A stretch of DNA of 64,000 nt from NCBI GenBank assembly GCA_900188465.1, contig FZPE01000001.1, positions 496,001 to 560,000 of the forward strand. Reading direction: 5' to 3'. Of this stretch, positions 51,207 to 58,794 are shown in pieces (within the stretch, counting starts at the first letter, position 1; every line of letters begins with the position of its first letter). Below the pieces are notes generated by a model that saw only the letters and a program-made list of their open reading frames with translations, was not told the origin of the DNA and did not search any database. A program made the translations under genes and the position numbers. The DNA is from Micrococcales bacterium KH10. Lineage in GTDB: Bacteria; Actinomycetota; Actinomycetes; Actinomycetales; Cellulomonadaceae.

Positions 51207-51278
51207 TATCGAAATATGTCGATACGCCGAGGTTATCTGAATATCCCGATACAGTGGAGGTATCCGAATATCCCGATA
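51207..51278. promoter_or_regulatory. Three HipB-type operators at 27-bp intervals
   Basis: Three 18-bp sites, each TATCN-N8-CGATA: 51207-51224 (TATCG...), 51234-51251 (TATCT...), 51261-51278 (TATCC...). The second and third share the same N8. E. coli HipB binds TATCC-N8-GGATA, so the layout is the same. Start-to-start spacing is exactly 27 bp. The last site ends 16 bases before the hipB start codon. Confidence 0.8.
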
Positions 51279-51294
51279 GCGGAAGGGGTTGGTG

Positions 51295-51540
51295 ATGGTC
51301 CGACGCACAGCGCGCCTGCGCACGCCGGGTGATGTGGGGCTTGCGATCCAACAGGCGCGAATGACCCGTGGGCTGTCACAAAGTGACCTCGCCCAAGAAC
51401 TCGAAGTCTCCCAAAGTGCCATTAGCGAGATTGAAAGCGGCAAATCAACGATCTACTTGCGCCGCATCTTCGAACTAGCCCGGCTCACCGGAATAGAACT
51501 CAACGCGACCTGGAACGATGGCGATGCGCCTAGCAGTTGA
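51295..51540 (+). CDS. hipB: HipB-like XRE antitoxin/repressor
   Basis: An 81-residue helix-turn-helix protein: AIQQARMTRGLSQSDLAQEL, EVSQSAISEIESGKSTIYLR, then the domain-closing IFELARLTGIELNATW. Forms with HipA the repressor complex of the operon. ATG 51295 is preceded by GGAAGGGG; a TTG six bases earlier is less likely. The gene overlaps hipA by 23 bases. Confidence 0.9.
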   Translation: MVRRTARLRTPGDVGLAIQQARMTRGLSQSDLAQELEVSQSAISEIESGKSTIYLRRIFELARLTGIELNATWNDGDAPSS

Positions 51541-52663
51541 GTTATACGGCACAACGATCGGAACCCTCCAAGGCGATGCTAGGACTTTCGATTTCACCCC
51601 GAACGAGCAAGCAATAGCAGAGTTTGGCGTGAACAGCCCGGTCTTGTCGGTATCGATTCCGCTCACCGCAACACAGCGGCGCGACCATGCTGGCAGACGA
51701 CGCAACTGGTTCGCCGAACTTTTACCTGAGGGTGATCAGTACACTTACATGCTTGCGCAGAGTGGGGTGCGGCGCGGCGATACCTTGGCGTTCTTAGCCC
51801 GATACGGTCGTGACGTGGCCGGTGCGCTACAAATATGGGACCTCGACGATCCCACCGAACCACGTACACCAGCACTTAGACCTGTCACTGATACCGATAT
51901 TCGCGGGCCGTTGGAGGACCCGATCGGTGCTCCGCTGGCGAATGCTCCGACTGCCGGAAAGTCGTCGTTGCCCGGCGTGCAGGCAAAGATCGTCTTGACC
52001 CGCACGGCACAGGGCTGGGCGCAGGCGTTGGGCGGCTACCCCACCACGCATATTCTCAAACCGCAACTTCCCGGCAGTAGGTCATCAATCATTTTCGACG
52101 AGGAATACGGCTCACGAATCGCGCGGCGATTGGGTGTGGCCGGGTTTGCTACATCGATTGAGCAGTTTCATGGTTTGTCGGCACTTGTCATTGAACGTTT
52201 TGATCGCACGGATGGCAGGCGAATCCACCAGGAGGATTTCAACCAGGTTCTTGGCGCTTCGGGCAATGAGAAGTATCAAGAGTTTGGTGGCGTGGTCAGC
52301 TCGCAACGTGTTGCCCAGACGTTACTCAGTCACGGATCGGCCCAGGATGTGCGACGGTTTGCGCGCATGGTGGTGCTTGCTGCGGCGCTTGGAAACCTCG
52401 ATATGCACACTAAGAATATTGGGCTACTGCACGAGGCTGATGGTGAAGTTCGATTGGCCGATGCCTACGATGTCGTTCCGCAGGCACATATGGATAACTA
52501 TGGGAAGTTTGCCCTTGCGGTTGACCGGAAGTACCGGTTTGCCGATCTGACTGCAGCAGATCTGCGGGCCGAATTTGCGCCAAGGTCGTGCCGCGGGCCA
52601 CCAGTGAGAACGACGAGCCTCGGGCCTGGGTTGAGAACGGACAGGTTGGTCAGTTGCGAATGA
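51518..52663 (+). CDS. hipA: HipA-like serine/threonine kinase toxin, C-terminus altered
   Basis: Kinase toxin of 381 aa. Conserved parts: N-terminal lobe VELYGTTIGTLQGD, the autophosphorylation/phosphate loop KSSLPGVQAK, the ATP lysine HILKP, hinge LVIERFDR, substrate loop HQEDFNQVLG, catalytic loop GNLDMHTKNIGLL and the metal motif LADAYDVVP. In E. coli the target is glutamyl-tRNA synthetase. After ADLRAEFAP the sequence becomes an unrelated Arg/Pro-rich tail and stops about 50-60 residues earlier than most HipA proteins, so a recent deletion or frameshift is likely; activity is uncertain. Confidence 0.85.
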   Translation: MAMRLAVELYGTTIGTLQGDARTFDFTPNEQAIAEFGVNSPVLSVSIPLTATQRRDHAGRRRNWFAELLPEGDQYTYMLAQSGVRRGDTLAFLARYGRDVAGALQIWDLDDPTEPRTPALRPVTDTDIRGPLEDPIGAPLANAPTAGKSSLPGVQAKIVLTRTAQGWAQALGGYPTTHILKPQLPGSRSSIIFDEEYGSRIARRLGVAGFATSIEQFHGLSALVIERFDRTDGRRIHQEDFNQVLGASGNEKYQEFGGVVSSQRVAQTLLSHGSAQDVRRFARMVVLAAALGNLDMHTKNIGLLHEADGEVRLADAYDVVPQAHMDNYGKFALAVDRKYRFADLTAADLRAEFAPRSCRGPPVRTTSLGPGLRTDRLVSCE

Positions 52664-52737
52664 CGTTTGGCATTTGAGGACGAGGCCCTTCGGCGGTTCG
52701 GTAGCGAAATACCGCGGAACACCCATGCTGCGCCCGT

Positions 52738-53487
52738 ATGATGCTCAGCGTGACTGAGCCAACCACCACCCGCTCCCCCAGACCGCGCCGCTCGTGGCGC
52801 CGCCGGTTGGTGGTGTGGAGTGGCTTGGTCGTGGCTTTAGTTGTCGCACTGGTCCTTGGTGTGGTGGGCTGGGTGCAGTGGTCACCGCAAGGCCAGATTT
52901 TTAAAGCGGACGAGGTTCCTTCGCGCCCGGTGGCGCTCGTCCTTGGGGCCGGACTGCAGCCAGACGGTTCACCGTCGCTGTACTTGGCTAGACGGCTTGA
53001 TATCGCCCGTGACCTGTATGAACGTGATCGAGTGCAGGCGATTTTGGTCAGTGGGGACAATTCGACGCCGTGGCACGATGAGCCGACTGCGATGCGCGAT
53101 TGGCTGGTTGACAATGGTGTGCCGGACGACGCCATCGTGTTGGATCATGCGGGTTTGAATACTCATGATTCGTGTGTGCGTGCCAACGAGATCTTCGGTG
53201 TGACCGAGGCGACTGTGATCACGCAGGATTACCACCTGCCGCGTGCACTGTTTTCTTGCAAGCACGCCGGAATCGACGCGGTTGGGGTCGGCGCGTCAGC
53301 GGCCAATGGCGAGGTCACGAAGTATCGAACCCGCGAGTTTGGTGCTTCGGTCAAGGCCGCGTGGGATGCCCTAACCGGGCGTGAACCCGAGCACCTCGGG
53401 CCGCGCGAGACCGCCCTGGACGAGGCGTTGGAAAATGCCGCTTTGGATGACGCGGTTGAAGGCTGCAGGCTGATCGATTGCGATTAA
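52738..53487 (+). CDS. SanA/YdcF-like (DUF218) membrane-anchored protein
   Basis: A 249-residue protein with one N-terminal TM helix (LVVWSGLVVALVVALVLGV, about 25-45) and an outward DUF218 domain: ALVLGAGLQPDGSPS, AILVSGDNSTPWHDEP, VLDHAGLNTHDSCVRA, TVITQDYHLPRALF. Homologues (SanA, ElyC) act in envelope integrity and vancomycin tolerance. Acidic C-terminal tail. The gene is not linked to the toxin modules on either side. Confidence 0.85.
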   Translation: MMLSVTEPTTTRSPRPRRSWRRRLVVWSGLVVALVVALVLGVVGWVQWSPQGQIFKADEVPSRPVALVLGAGLQPDGSPSLYLARRLDIARDLYERDRVQAILVSGDNSTPWHDEPTAMRDWLVDNGVPDDAIVLDHAGLNTHDSCVRANEIFGVTEATVITQDYHLPRALFSCKHAGIDAVGVGASAANGEVTKYRTREFGASVKAAWDALTGREPEHLGPRETALDEALENAALDDAVEGCRLIDCD

Positions 53488-53576
53488 TGCGGTTTTACCA
53501 GCACCAAATTGACCGGTCTTCACTCATATCGACAGGCTTGCTGCTCCGCTTCACCACCTGACGCACCCGTTCGACC

Positions 53577-54356
53577 TCACTCACTCACTTCGTTTATGAC
53601 CTGTCGCAGCCACTCACGCGCAGCAGTAACGTCGGACAACACCGTTGTCTGCCCATCGATCTCAGTGTCAGCGCGCGCATCAGCGTAGGCGAGTTCCCAT
53701 CCGTCCATCGGACGCAGCGGGAGCGGGGGCCAGGGTTGCTGTTGTCGCCAATCAAACGTGCGCACACATAAGTGCTGCAAGATCGGTAGATCGGGACCGG
53801 CGTTCCAAAGCAGTTGCAGGTCGACCAGGTCATGTGCCCGCACATATGTGGGGTCGGTGACAGCGTGGAGTTTCTGCGCGATCTGATATTCCAGCGCGAC
53901 CAGTTCGACGGGATACAGCTCACCGAAACCGAAGTAGGCTCCGAACTCCACAAGTTCGGCGTCGATCTCTTTCCTCACGTGGGCATATGGATCGATCTCA
54001 GGATCGGAAACCTCGACGTCGAGTGCGCCCCAGGCCGTACCGAGGAACGCGATCGACACACGGTATGGGTGCATCACGTAGTCCGGTCGAGCAAGTCCTG
54101 GATCGTGGGTCTTCGCGGACCGCACGGTCGCTGTGAATGCGACGCGTTCCGGCGCATCCGGGTTACGACGCAATTCGCCCTTCGATGCCGGAACTGTTCC
54201 CCATCCCTCGGCCAAACGATCGCGAAATGCCTGTTCGAACGCGTCACCGCGGACGCGGGTAGAGACGTCGAGGTCGGAGGTGGCGCGCGTGCCGCGCTCC
54301 CCAAAACGCAATTTCACGCCCATTCCACCCTTAATCGCAACGGAATCAGGAAGCAT
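53577..54356 (-). CDS. AbiEii-type nucleotidyltransferase toxin, N-terminus cut by stop
   Basis: Toxin of the type IV AbiE system, 259 aa. Nucleotidyltransferase marks are KGGMGVKLRFGERGTRATSDLD-like segments (KGGMGVKLR, ATSDLDVS), then VSDPEIDPYAHV and LEYQIAQKLHAVTDPTYVRAHDLVDLQLL. The conserved N-terminal helices are encoded just upstream in the same frame (54473-54360, MTPPLNVTQLNDRL... to CTLIVS), separated by a TAG at 54357-54359 that directly precedes this ATG. The module is probably inactivated, or uses reinitiation. Confidence 0.82.
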   Translation of the reverse strand: MLPDSVAIKGGMGVKLRFGERGTRATSDLDVSTRVRGDAFEQAFRDRLAEGWGTVPASKGELRRNPDAPERVAFTATVRSAKTHDPGLARPDYVMHPYRVSIAFLGTAWGALDVEVSDPEIDPYAHVRKEIDAELVEFGAYFGFGELYPVELVALEYQIAQKLHAVTDPTYVRAHDLVDLQLLWNAGPDLPILQHLCVRTFDWRQQQPWPPLPLRPMDGWELAYADARADTEIDGQTTVLSDVTAAREWLRQVINEVSE

Positions 54357-54473
54357 CTACGACACGATCAATGTGCACAGCATCACTCGAGCGCGCGCAA
54401 CGGGGATACTCAATTCCGCTGCGACCTTTGTGAGCCGGTCGTTGAGTTGCGTCACGTTGAGCGGTGGAGTCAT
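54357..54473 (-). pseudogene. N-terminal 38 codons of AbiEii, ending in an in-frame TAG
   Basis: In-frame peptide MTPPLNVTQLNDRLTKVAAE continuing LSIPVARARVMLCTLIVS, then TAG, then ATG of the remaining toxin. The peptide matches the usual N-terminal helices of AbiEii proteins, where a glutamine would be expected at the stop. A single CAG-to-TAG change explains it. Confidence 0.65.
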
Positions 54474-54478
54474 CTGGT

Positions 54479-55012
54479 TCACTCTGGCATTGCCTTTCGT
54501 GCTGCAACATCATTCTCGCCGATCAAGTCTCGTCTGAGTGCCTCGTTGACCAGAGCTTCCCAGCGGTCAGGCGGCATCCTTTCCCGCATATCTTCCAACG
54601 CCCGTTGAACTGTCGTCGCCGGGATGCCCTCATAATGCGTGAGTTCCTCGTCGAGCACACCAGATCGGTTCTCCAGTTCCATCCACTCCGGCAGAGTTCG
54701 CCGCACACGGCGACGCGTGCCCACACGTAACTTCGGCGGATTGAACTGCCCAAGACCAAGTAGATCGAGTACGGATTCTCGGTGTAGGAATGCCCCGTCC
54801 CCTGCGAGCGCCACGGCGATCGTCGGTTCGGTGAACGGCGTCCTCGGCACGTCACGATGCGCGTAGACGCCCTGCCCGCACGCGCGGAGTGCACCGCGGG
54901 CAGCGAGTTTCCGCACCTCGACGGCGGGCACACCCGCGTCTTCCGCCTCAGCGATAGTCACTACGCCGTTGCGGGATGCGGCGATCTCCCATAGGTCCTG
55001 TCGATAGCCCAT
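54479..55012 (-). CDS. AbiEi-like antitoxin/repressor
   Basis: A 177-residue protein with an N-terminal winged-helix: ASRNGVVTIAEAEDAGVPAV, VRKLAARGALRACGQGVYAH, and a C-terminal domain (TIAVALAGDGAFLHRESVLDLLGL) typical of AbiEi antitoxins. It represses its own operon in homologues and neutralises AbiEii without direct contact. Start at 55012 with GGAGGTG. Separated from the toxin frame by 5 bases. Confidence 0.85.
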   Translation of the reverse strand: MGYRQDLWEIAASRNGVVTIAEAEDAGVPAVEVRKLAARGALRACGQGVYAHRDVPRTPFTEPTIAVALAGDGAFLHRESVLDLLGLGQFNPPKLRVGTRRRVRRTLPEWMELENRSGVLDEELTHYEGIPATTVQRALEDMRERMPPDRWEALVNEALRRDLIGENDVAARKAMPE

Positions 55013-55016
55013 TACC

Positions 55017-55068
55017 CACCTCCATGTCATAACCGTACCATTCTCGGTACGGTTATGACATGGAGGTG
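55017..55068. promoter_or_regulatory. 23-bp perfect inverted repeat over the AbiEi ribosome binding site
   Basis: Arms 55017-55039 and 55046-55068, with a 6-base spacer ATTCTC. The proximal arm contains the AbiEi ribosome binding site (CACCTCC on the plus strand). The arms carry CATGTCATAACCGTACC. AbiEi-type repressors are known to bind long inverted repeats in their own promoters. In mRNA the same repeat would also hide the ribosome binding site in a hairpin. Confidence 0.75.
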
Positions 55069-55233
55069 AATCTAACGTCGATACACAAAGATCTATTGCA
55101 CAGAATGGCCGCCACTGCACCTGCGATCTGTGGCGCACGCCCGGCTCGAGGGCAACTAGGGGTGACGGGTTCCTACCTCATCATCACCTTCGCGGCAATC
55201 TAACGTGGCTCCCATCGACTGTCGCACCTATGC

Positions 55234-55779
55234 TCAAAGAAGGGCATCATCAGACAGGCCTTTCGCCCGAGCTGCTGCTCTCAGCGGCTCTGCAGCAGTT
55301 TCGTCGAGTTCTTGCTCGATTACGTCCACAAGATCACGAATGCGATACTGGATTTCGAAACCGAGCGTGGCTGTGTTCCTTATGCGTGCCGCGAAAAACT
55401 CGACCAAATCTAACCCGTGTGCGGAGAGCACACCAGCAGGCAAGTCGTGAACAAGGACGTTGTCGACGAACCCTGGAACATTCTGCCCGAAGACCGCAAT
55501 TCCAGCTGAGATAGCTGCCCCAAGGTAGGGGATGACGTCAGCCCAATACGCCAGTTCTTCGGGCTTAGCGTTGCGGGGTATGCCAGCCAGTCGGTTTTGG
55601 ATATGCGCGCTCAACCATATATCCCAAACCTCCCCACCATCGACTTCATCCTCACGGAGGAACCGGACGGTTGCCTCGGCGAAGCACTCCGCGTACTCTC
55701 CGTCGTGTGAGCGAACACTCTTGTCGAGTAGTTGCTGTCGCTCTTCGCCGCCGATTCCCGCGAATGACACGACCGACAC
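55234..55779 (-). pseudogene. C-terminal part of SIR2/DUF4020 protein, downstream of an in-frame TGA
   Basis: A 181-codon open frame (GTG start possible) that continues the frame of the SIR2 gene after a TGA at 55801-55803 and seven further codons (QQFFALV). Content: SFAGIGGEERQQLLDKSVRS, WDIWLSAHIQNRLAGIPRNA, LAYWADVIPYLGAAISAG. This fits the end of the DUF4020 domain, not an independent protein. It may be translated by readthrough or not at all. Confidence 0.7.
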
Positions 55780-55800
55780 AACGAGCGCGAAGAACTGCTG

Positions 55801-58794
55801 TCAGATCATCCCATCACGGAGGCTCTCAAGACGATCCCACTGAGCCACCATGGCTTCCCAAAGACCCGCTGCGAGCAGTCTGTCGTTGACTCTCGGGTGG
55901 TGCAGAAAAGCATGCCAGACGAGTGCTGCGCTGTCATCGTCGTTGAACAACGGGAGAATATGCGTCGAAGTGAAGTCAGCGTCTGCCGCGAAGAGGAAGA
56001 ACAGCTGACTCGCAAAAGCAGGACGCGTCGCATCGAGAGCGTGGGGTGGACCGGCCAGGAGTTGCACTACCGACTCCTGCTCTTCCTCGTTAAGTCCTGC
56101 CCAGTCTTCGCGATTCCGGCGCCAACGTCGATCAATTTCGCGTAGCCAGTAGAAGACGAGGCTGCCTGGCCACGAGTTGAGGTACAGAGGCGCCATTGAC
56201 ATAACCTCAGCATCCTCCGCATGACTAAACGTGCTGCCGTGGTGCAGCCAGAGTAACTGGGCAAGCGTACGCATTTGCTTGAGCGAGTCATCTTCAGCAT
56301 CATCAATTTGCTTCTGCATCTGCTCGAGCAGAAAGCGTCCAATCTGATCCGCAGCACGGGCGTCAGACACCAGTGTGCTCGTTCTTTGGACAGCGATGAG
56401 CGCTGCGGAGCCAAGATCTGCATTCGTCCAACCCGCCACGATTGCTCGAAGCATGTCGGCTCGTCGAGACTCGTCTCTGACTTGCGCGAGAACTTCGTTC
56501 CACAGCACGCCGCCGAGCGAAGCGTCGTTCTCAACTGTCTGTCTAATTAAGGCCAGCACATCGTCCCAGCCTGGCTCATCGAACGCCCGCTCCGAGGAAT
56601 CCCCCGAAAGCAGGTCTGCAAGTGCAGCAGATGCGTCAGCTCGAATGGCCGCTGTAAACTCTAACGGGTCTTCTGGCCGTTGACGGACCGACGGACCGAA
56701 CGACATCCATCTGTCGAAGTCAGGATGCGTCCGTGGAACAAACTGGTTCTCCCGTTGGATGGCATCAAGTGCTGTCGTGGCCTCTATCCACGCCGGAGCA
56801 TGGGCCACCAGCCACACGAGCAAGTTGTACTTGGCGTACTCCATGTGGCGATCTCGATCAGGAATATCAAGCGAAATATCCGGCCCTACGGAGGCTACCT
56901 CGAGCACACGTTCTTGAACATCCCTAGATGCTTCAGCGACAGCCGCCGCGAGGACAGCATAAGTTCCGTGCTTCAGTCCGTACTCGTAGAGTGTGCTTCG
57001 TTCCAGTAGCCACTCGATCTTTGCATTTGCGTCAAGATCAGGGGAAACGGCTACGAGATGCAGAGCGATTCGCTGAAAGAGCGTGCGTCGAGTCTGCCAC
57101 CACTTCTCAGGAAGGTCGGGGTGTGTTGCATACGCTCCAACGCCGAAGTCGCGCAGGGCGTCGATGATTGCGTCGATTGGCTCACGGATATCATCCTGTT
57201 GATGTGTCTCAATTGCTGACCGCCCAAAGGAAAGTGGGTCCCAACCTAGTTCTCCATGGTAAGCATCCAGCAAATCGTACGCCGAAGCCAGTGCCTCTTC
57301 GAGAGCCCGTCCCAGCGATTGGTCCCCAGGTGGAACCACTTGGGCTACGGCTGCTAAGTATGAGGTCAGCAAGCCCTCGTCACCGTTCCAATTAATCTCT
57401 GCGTCGGGCACGGCAGTCGGAGTATCAGAGTCGGAGACGAACCATCGCCGCTTAACCACCAGAAACGGACGGAGGGCAAACCGCAGAACCGACATACTCG
57501 GCGGTTCAGTTGGCTCTGCACTAGATATCCTTGGTAGCAGTCCCTCTGAGCGGGTGGGCGCTGTAAATCCACGCACAGATGTTGCAAGAAAAGCGCGCCA
57601 TCGAGTGCCTGCCACCGAGTCAGCGCGAGCCAGCTTCTTCACGGCTACACTGGCCATCACGAATAGTGGTTCGGCAAATGTCTGCCCGAGTCGCTGCACA
57701 GTCTGAAGCGCCGCACCGTGGAATTCAGGAACCGCAAGGAAGGTATAACAGAACCACCGCCCAAGGATGGCGGATGTTTCCGGCACCGCCTTGGAGTCGA
57801 ACAACTGCTTGAACCCCTCAAAACTCTCCAGCCAACGCAACCATTCAGTTTTCAGTTCGTCTGACAACACGGCGGTTGCATCTGCGAATTCACGGGTTCC
57901 CTCGGCTGTGCACAGCCGATCAAGCAAGTAGTCATGATCAACAGGGGTGAGCGAAGATCCTGCAGCGACAATCTCGCGAACGCGAGCGCTGTGCTCGGTC
58001 TGCCCCATCCGAACGCGGACATCCCATGCTTCCAGTGCCCGAACGAGTGCACCGTGGTCCCCACTCGACACTGGGTAAGGCACCGGTTGCACTCCAAGTC
58101 GCTTCCACTTGACATCATGTGCGCTGTCGGCGCTGGTGAGCGCGAACCGAGGAGTACCAGAAGGAAGGCCAAGCGCGAGGTATCGCATGATCGGATCGTC
58201 ATGGCTATAGCCGATGAAGAGAACTGTGAACTTCTGAAACATGGGTAGCAGGAACCGCGTCGCCCAGGCCGCAGTGAGGTAGGCGCGTCCAAAGTCCTTG
58301 TCAGTCAGGACAAGTTCACGAGGATGCCGCATCACCGACCCGTGGAGGTGAACAAGTCCCTTAAAATCGTCACCAAGAGGCAGCGCAGGGCCTATCCATT
58401 TGTCCTCGATTACGATGTCATCGTTAATTGCCGCAGAGGCGAGATGGTCGTCGAAGTTGGTTGTGACGATCCGCAAGGAACCAGATGCTGAAGCCAAGCG
58501 CACGAGAGCAGTGTGCGTGGAGTTAGGCCTTGAGTCGTCTCTAGTAACGATGTTTCTGGCATGTCGGTGCGTATCAAATTCCTCGGGCATGGACCCGAGG
58601 AATTGGTCAACCGCCATGGGCCCGTCATACGGTTCGCGTGCGAGATGAGCCAATTCCTGCGCAAGGGCTCCGAATAGGGGAAGGCCTGAAGGGCGATCAA
58701 CGCTGACTCCGGCACCTACGAAGAAAACAAGCCTCCCCTCGGCCTGCGCCGTAAGGACTTCGTCCGGGAGTTCGACTTCACCGGTCATCCACAT
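55801..58794 (-). CDS. SIR2-like NADase with DUF4020-type helical region (defence)
   Basis: Defence-associated sirtuin, 997 aa to its stop. N-terminal SIR2 domain (1-280): FFVGAGVSV (27-29 GAG), TTNFDDHL (Asn113, Asp115), LHGSVM (His151), FIGYSHDDPIMRY. Such proteins destroy NAD+ on phage infection. The remaining 700 residues are helical and resemble DUF4020 regulatory repeats. The ATG overlaps the hsdR stop (TAATG), so it is coupled to the restriction genes. The frame continues after the stop for another 188 codons of the same domain; the intact length would be about 1186 residues. Confidence 0.82.
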   Translation of the reverse strand: MWMTGEVELPDEVLTAQAEGRLVFFVGAGVSVDRPSGLPLFGALAQELAHLAREPYDGPMAVDQFLGSMPEEFDTHRHARNIVTRDDSRPNSTHTALVRLASASGSLRIVTTNFDDHLASAAINDDIVIEDKWIGPALPLGDDFKGLVHLHGSVMRHPRELVLTDKDFGRAYLTAAWATRFLLPMFQKFTVLFIGYSHDDPIMRYLALGLPSGTPRFALTSADSAHDVKWKRLGVQPVPYPVSSGDHGALVRALEAWDVRVRMGQTEHSARVREIVAAGSSLTPVDHDYLLDRLCTAEGTREFADATAVLSDELKTEWLRWLESFEGFKQLFDSKAVPETSAILGRWFCYTFLAVPEFHGAALQTVQRLGQTFAEPLFVMASVAVKKLARADSVAGTRWRAFLATSVRGFTAPTRSEGLLPRISSAEPTEPPSMSVLRFALRPFLVVKRRWFVSDSDTPTAVPDAEINWNGDEGLLTSYLAAVAQVVPPGDQSLGRALEEALASAYDLLDAYHGELGWDPLSFGRSAIETHQQDDIREPIDAIIDALRDFGVGAYATHPDLPEKWWQTRRTLFQRIALHLVAVSPDLDANAKIEWLLERSTLYEYGLKHGTYAVLAAAVAEASRDVQERVLEVASVGPDISLDIPDRDRHMEYAKYNLLVWLVAHAPAWIEATTALDAIQRENQFVPRTHPDFDRWMSFGPSVRQRPEDPLEFTAAIRADASAALADLLSGDSSERAFDEPGWDDVLALIRQTVENDASLGGVLWNEVLAQVRDESRRADMLRAIVAGWTNADLGSAALIAVQRTSTLVSDARAADQIGRFLLEQMQKQIDDAEDDSLKQMRTLAQLLWLHHGSTFSHAEDAEVMSMAPLYLNSWPGSLVFYWLREIDRRWRRNREDWAGLNEEEQESVVQLLAGPPHALDATRPAFASQLFFLFAADADFTSTHILPLFNDDDSAALVWHAFLHHPRVNDRLLAAGLWEAMVAQWDRLESLRDGMI

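Noticed and set aside
51207-51278. Regularly spaced short repeats resembling a mini CRISPR array
   Set aside because: The units are 18-bp palindromic sites with 9-bp gaps directly in front of hipB, with no cas genes; they fit operators.
55234-55779. Independent small protein gene
   Set aside because: It is exactly in frame with the SIR2 gene after one stop codon and carries the expected end of the same domain.
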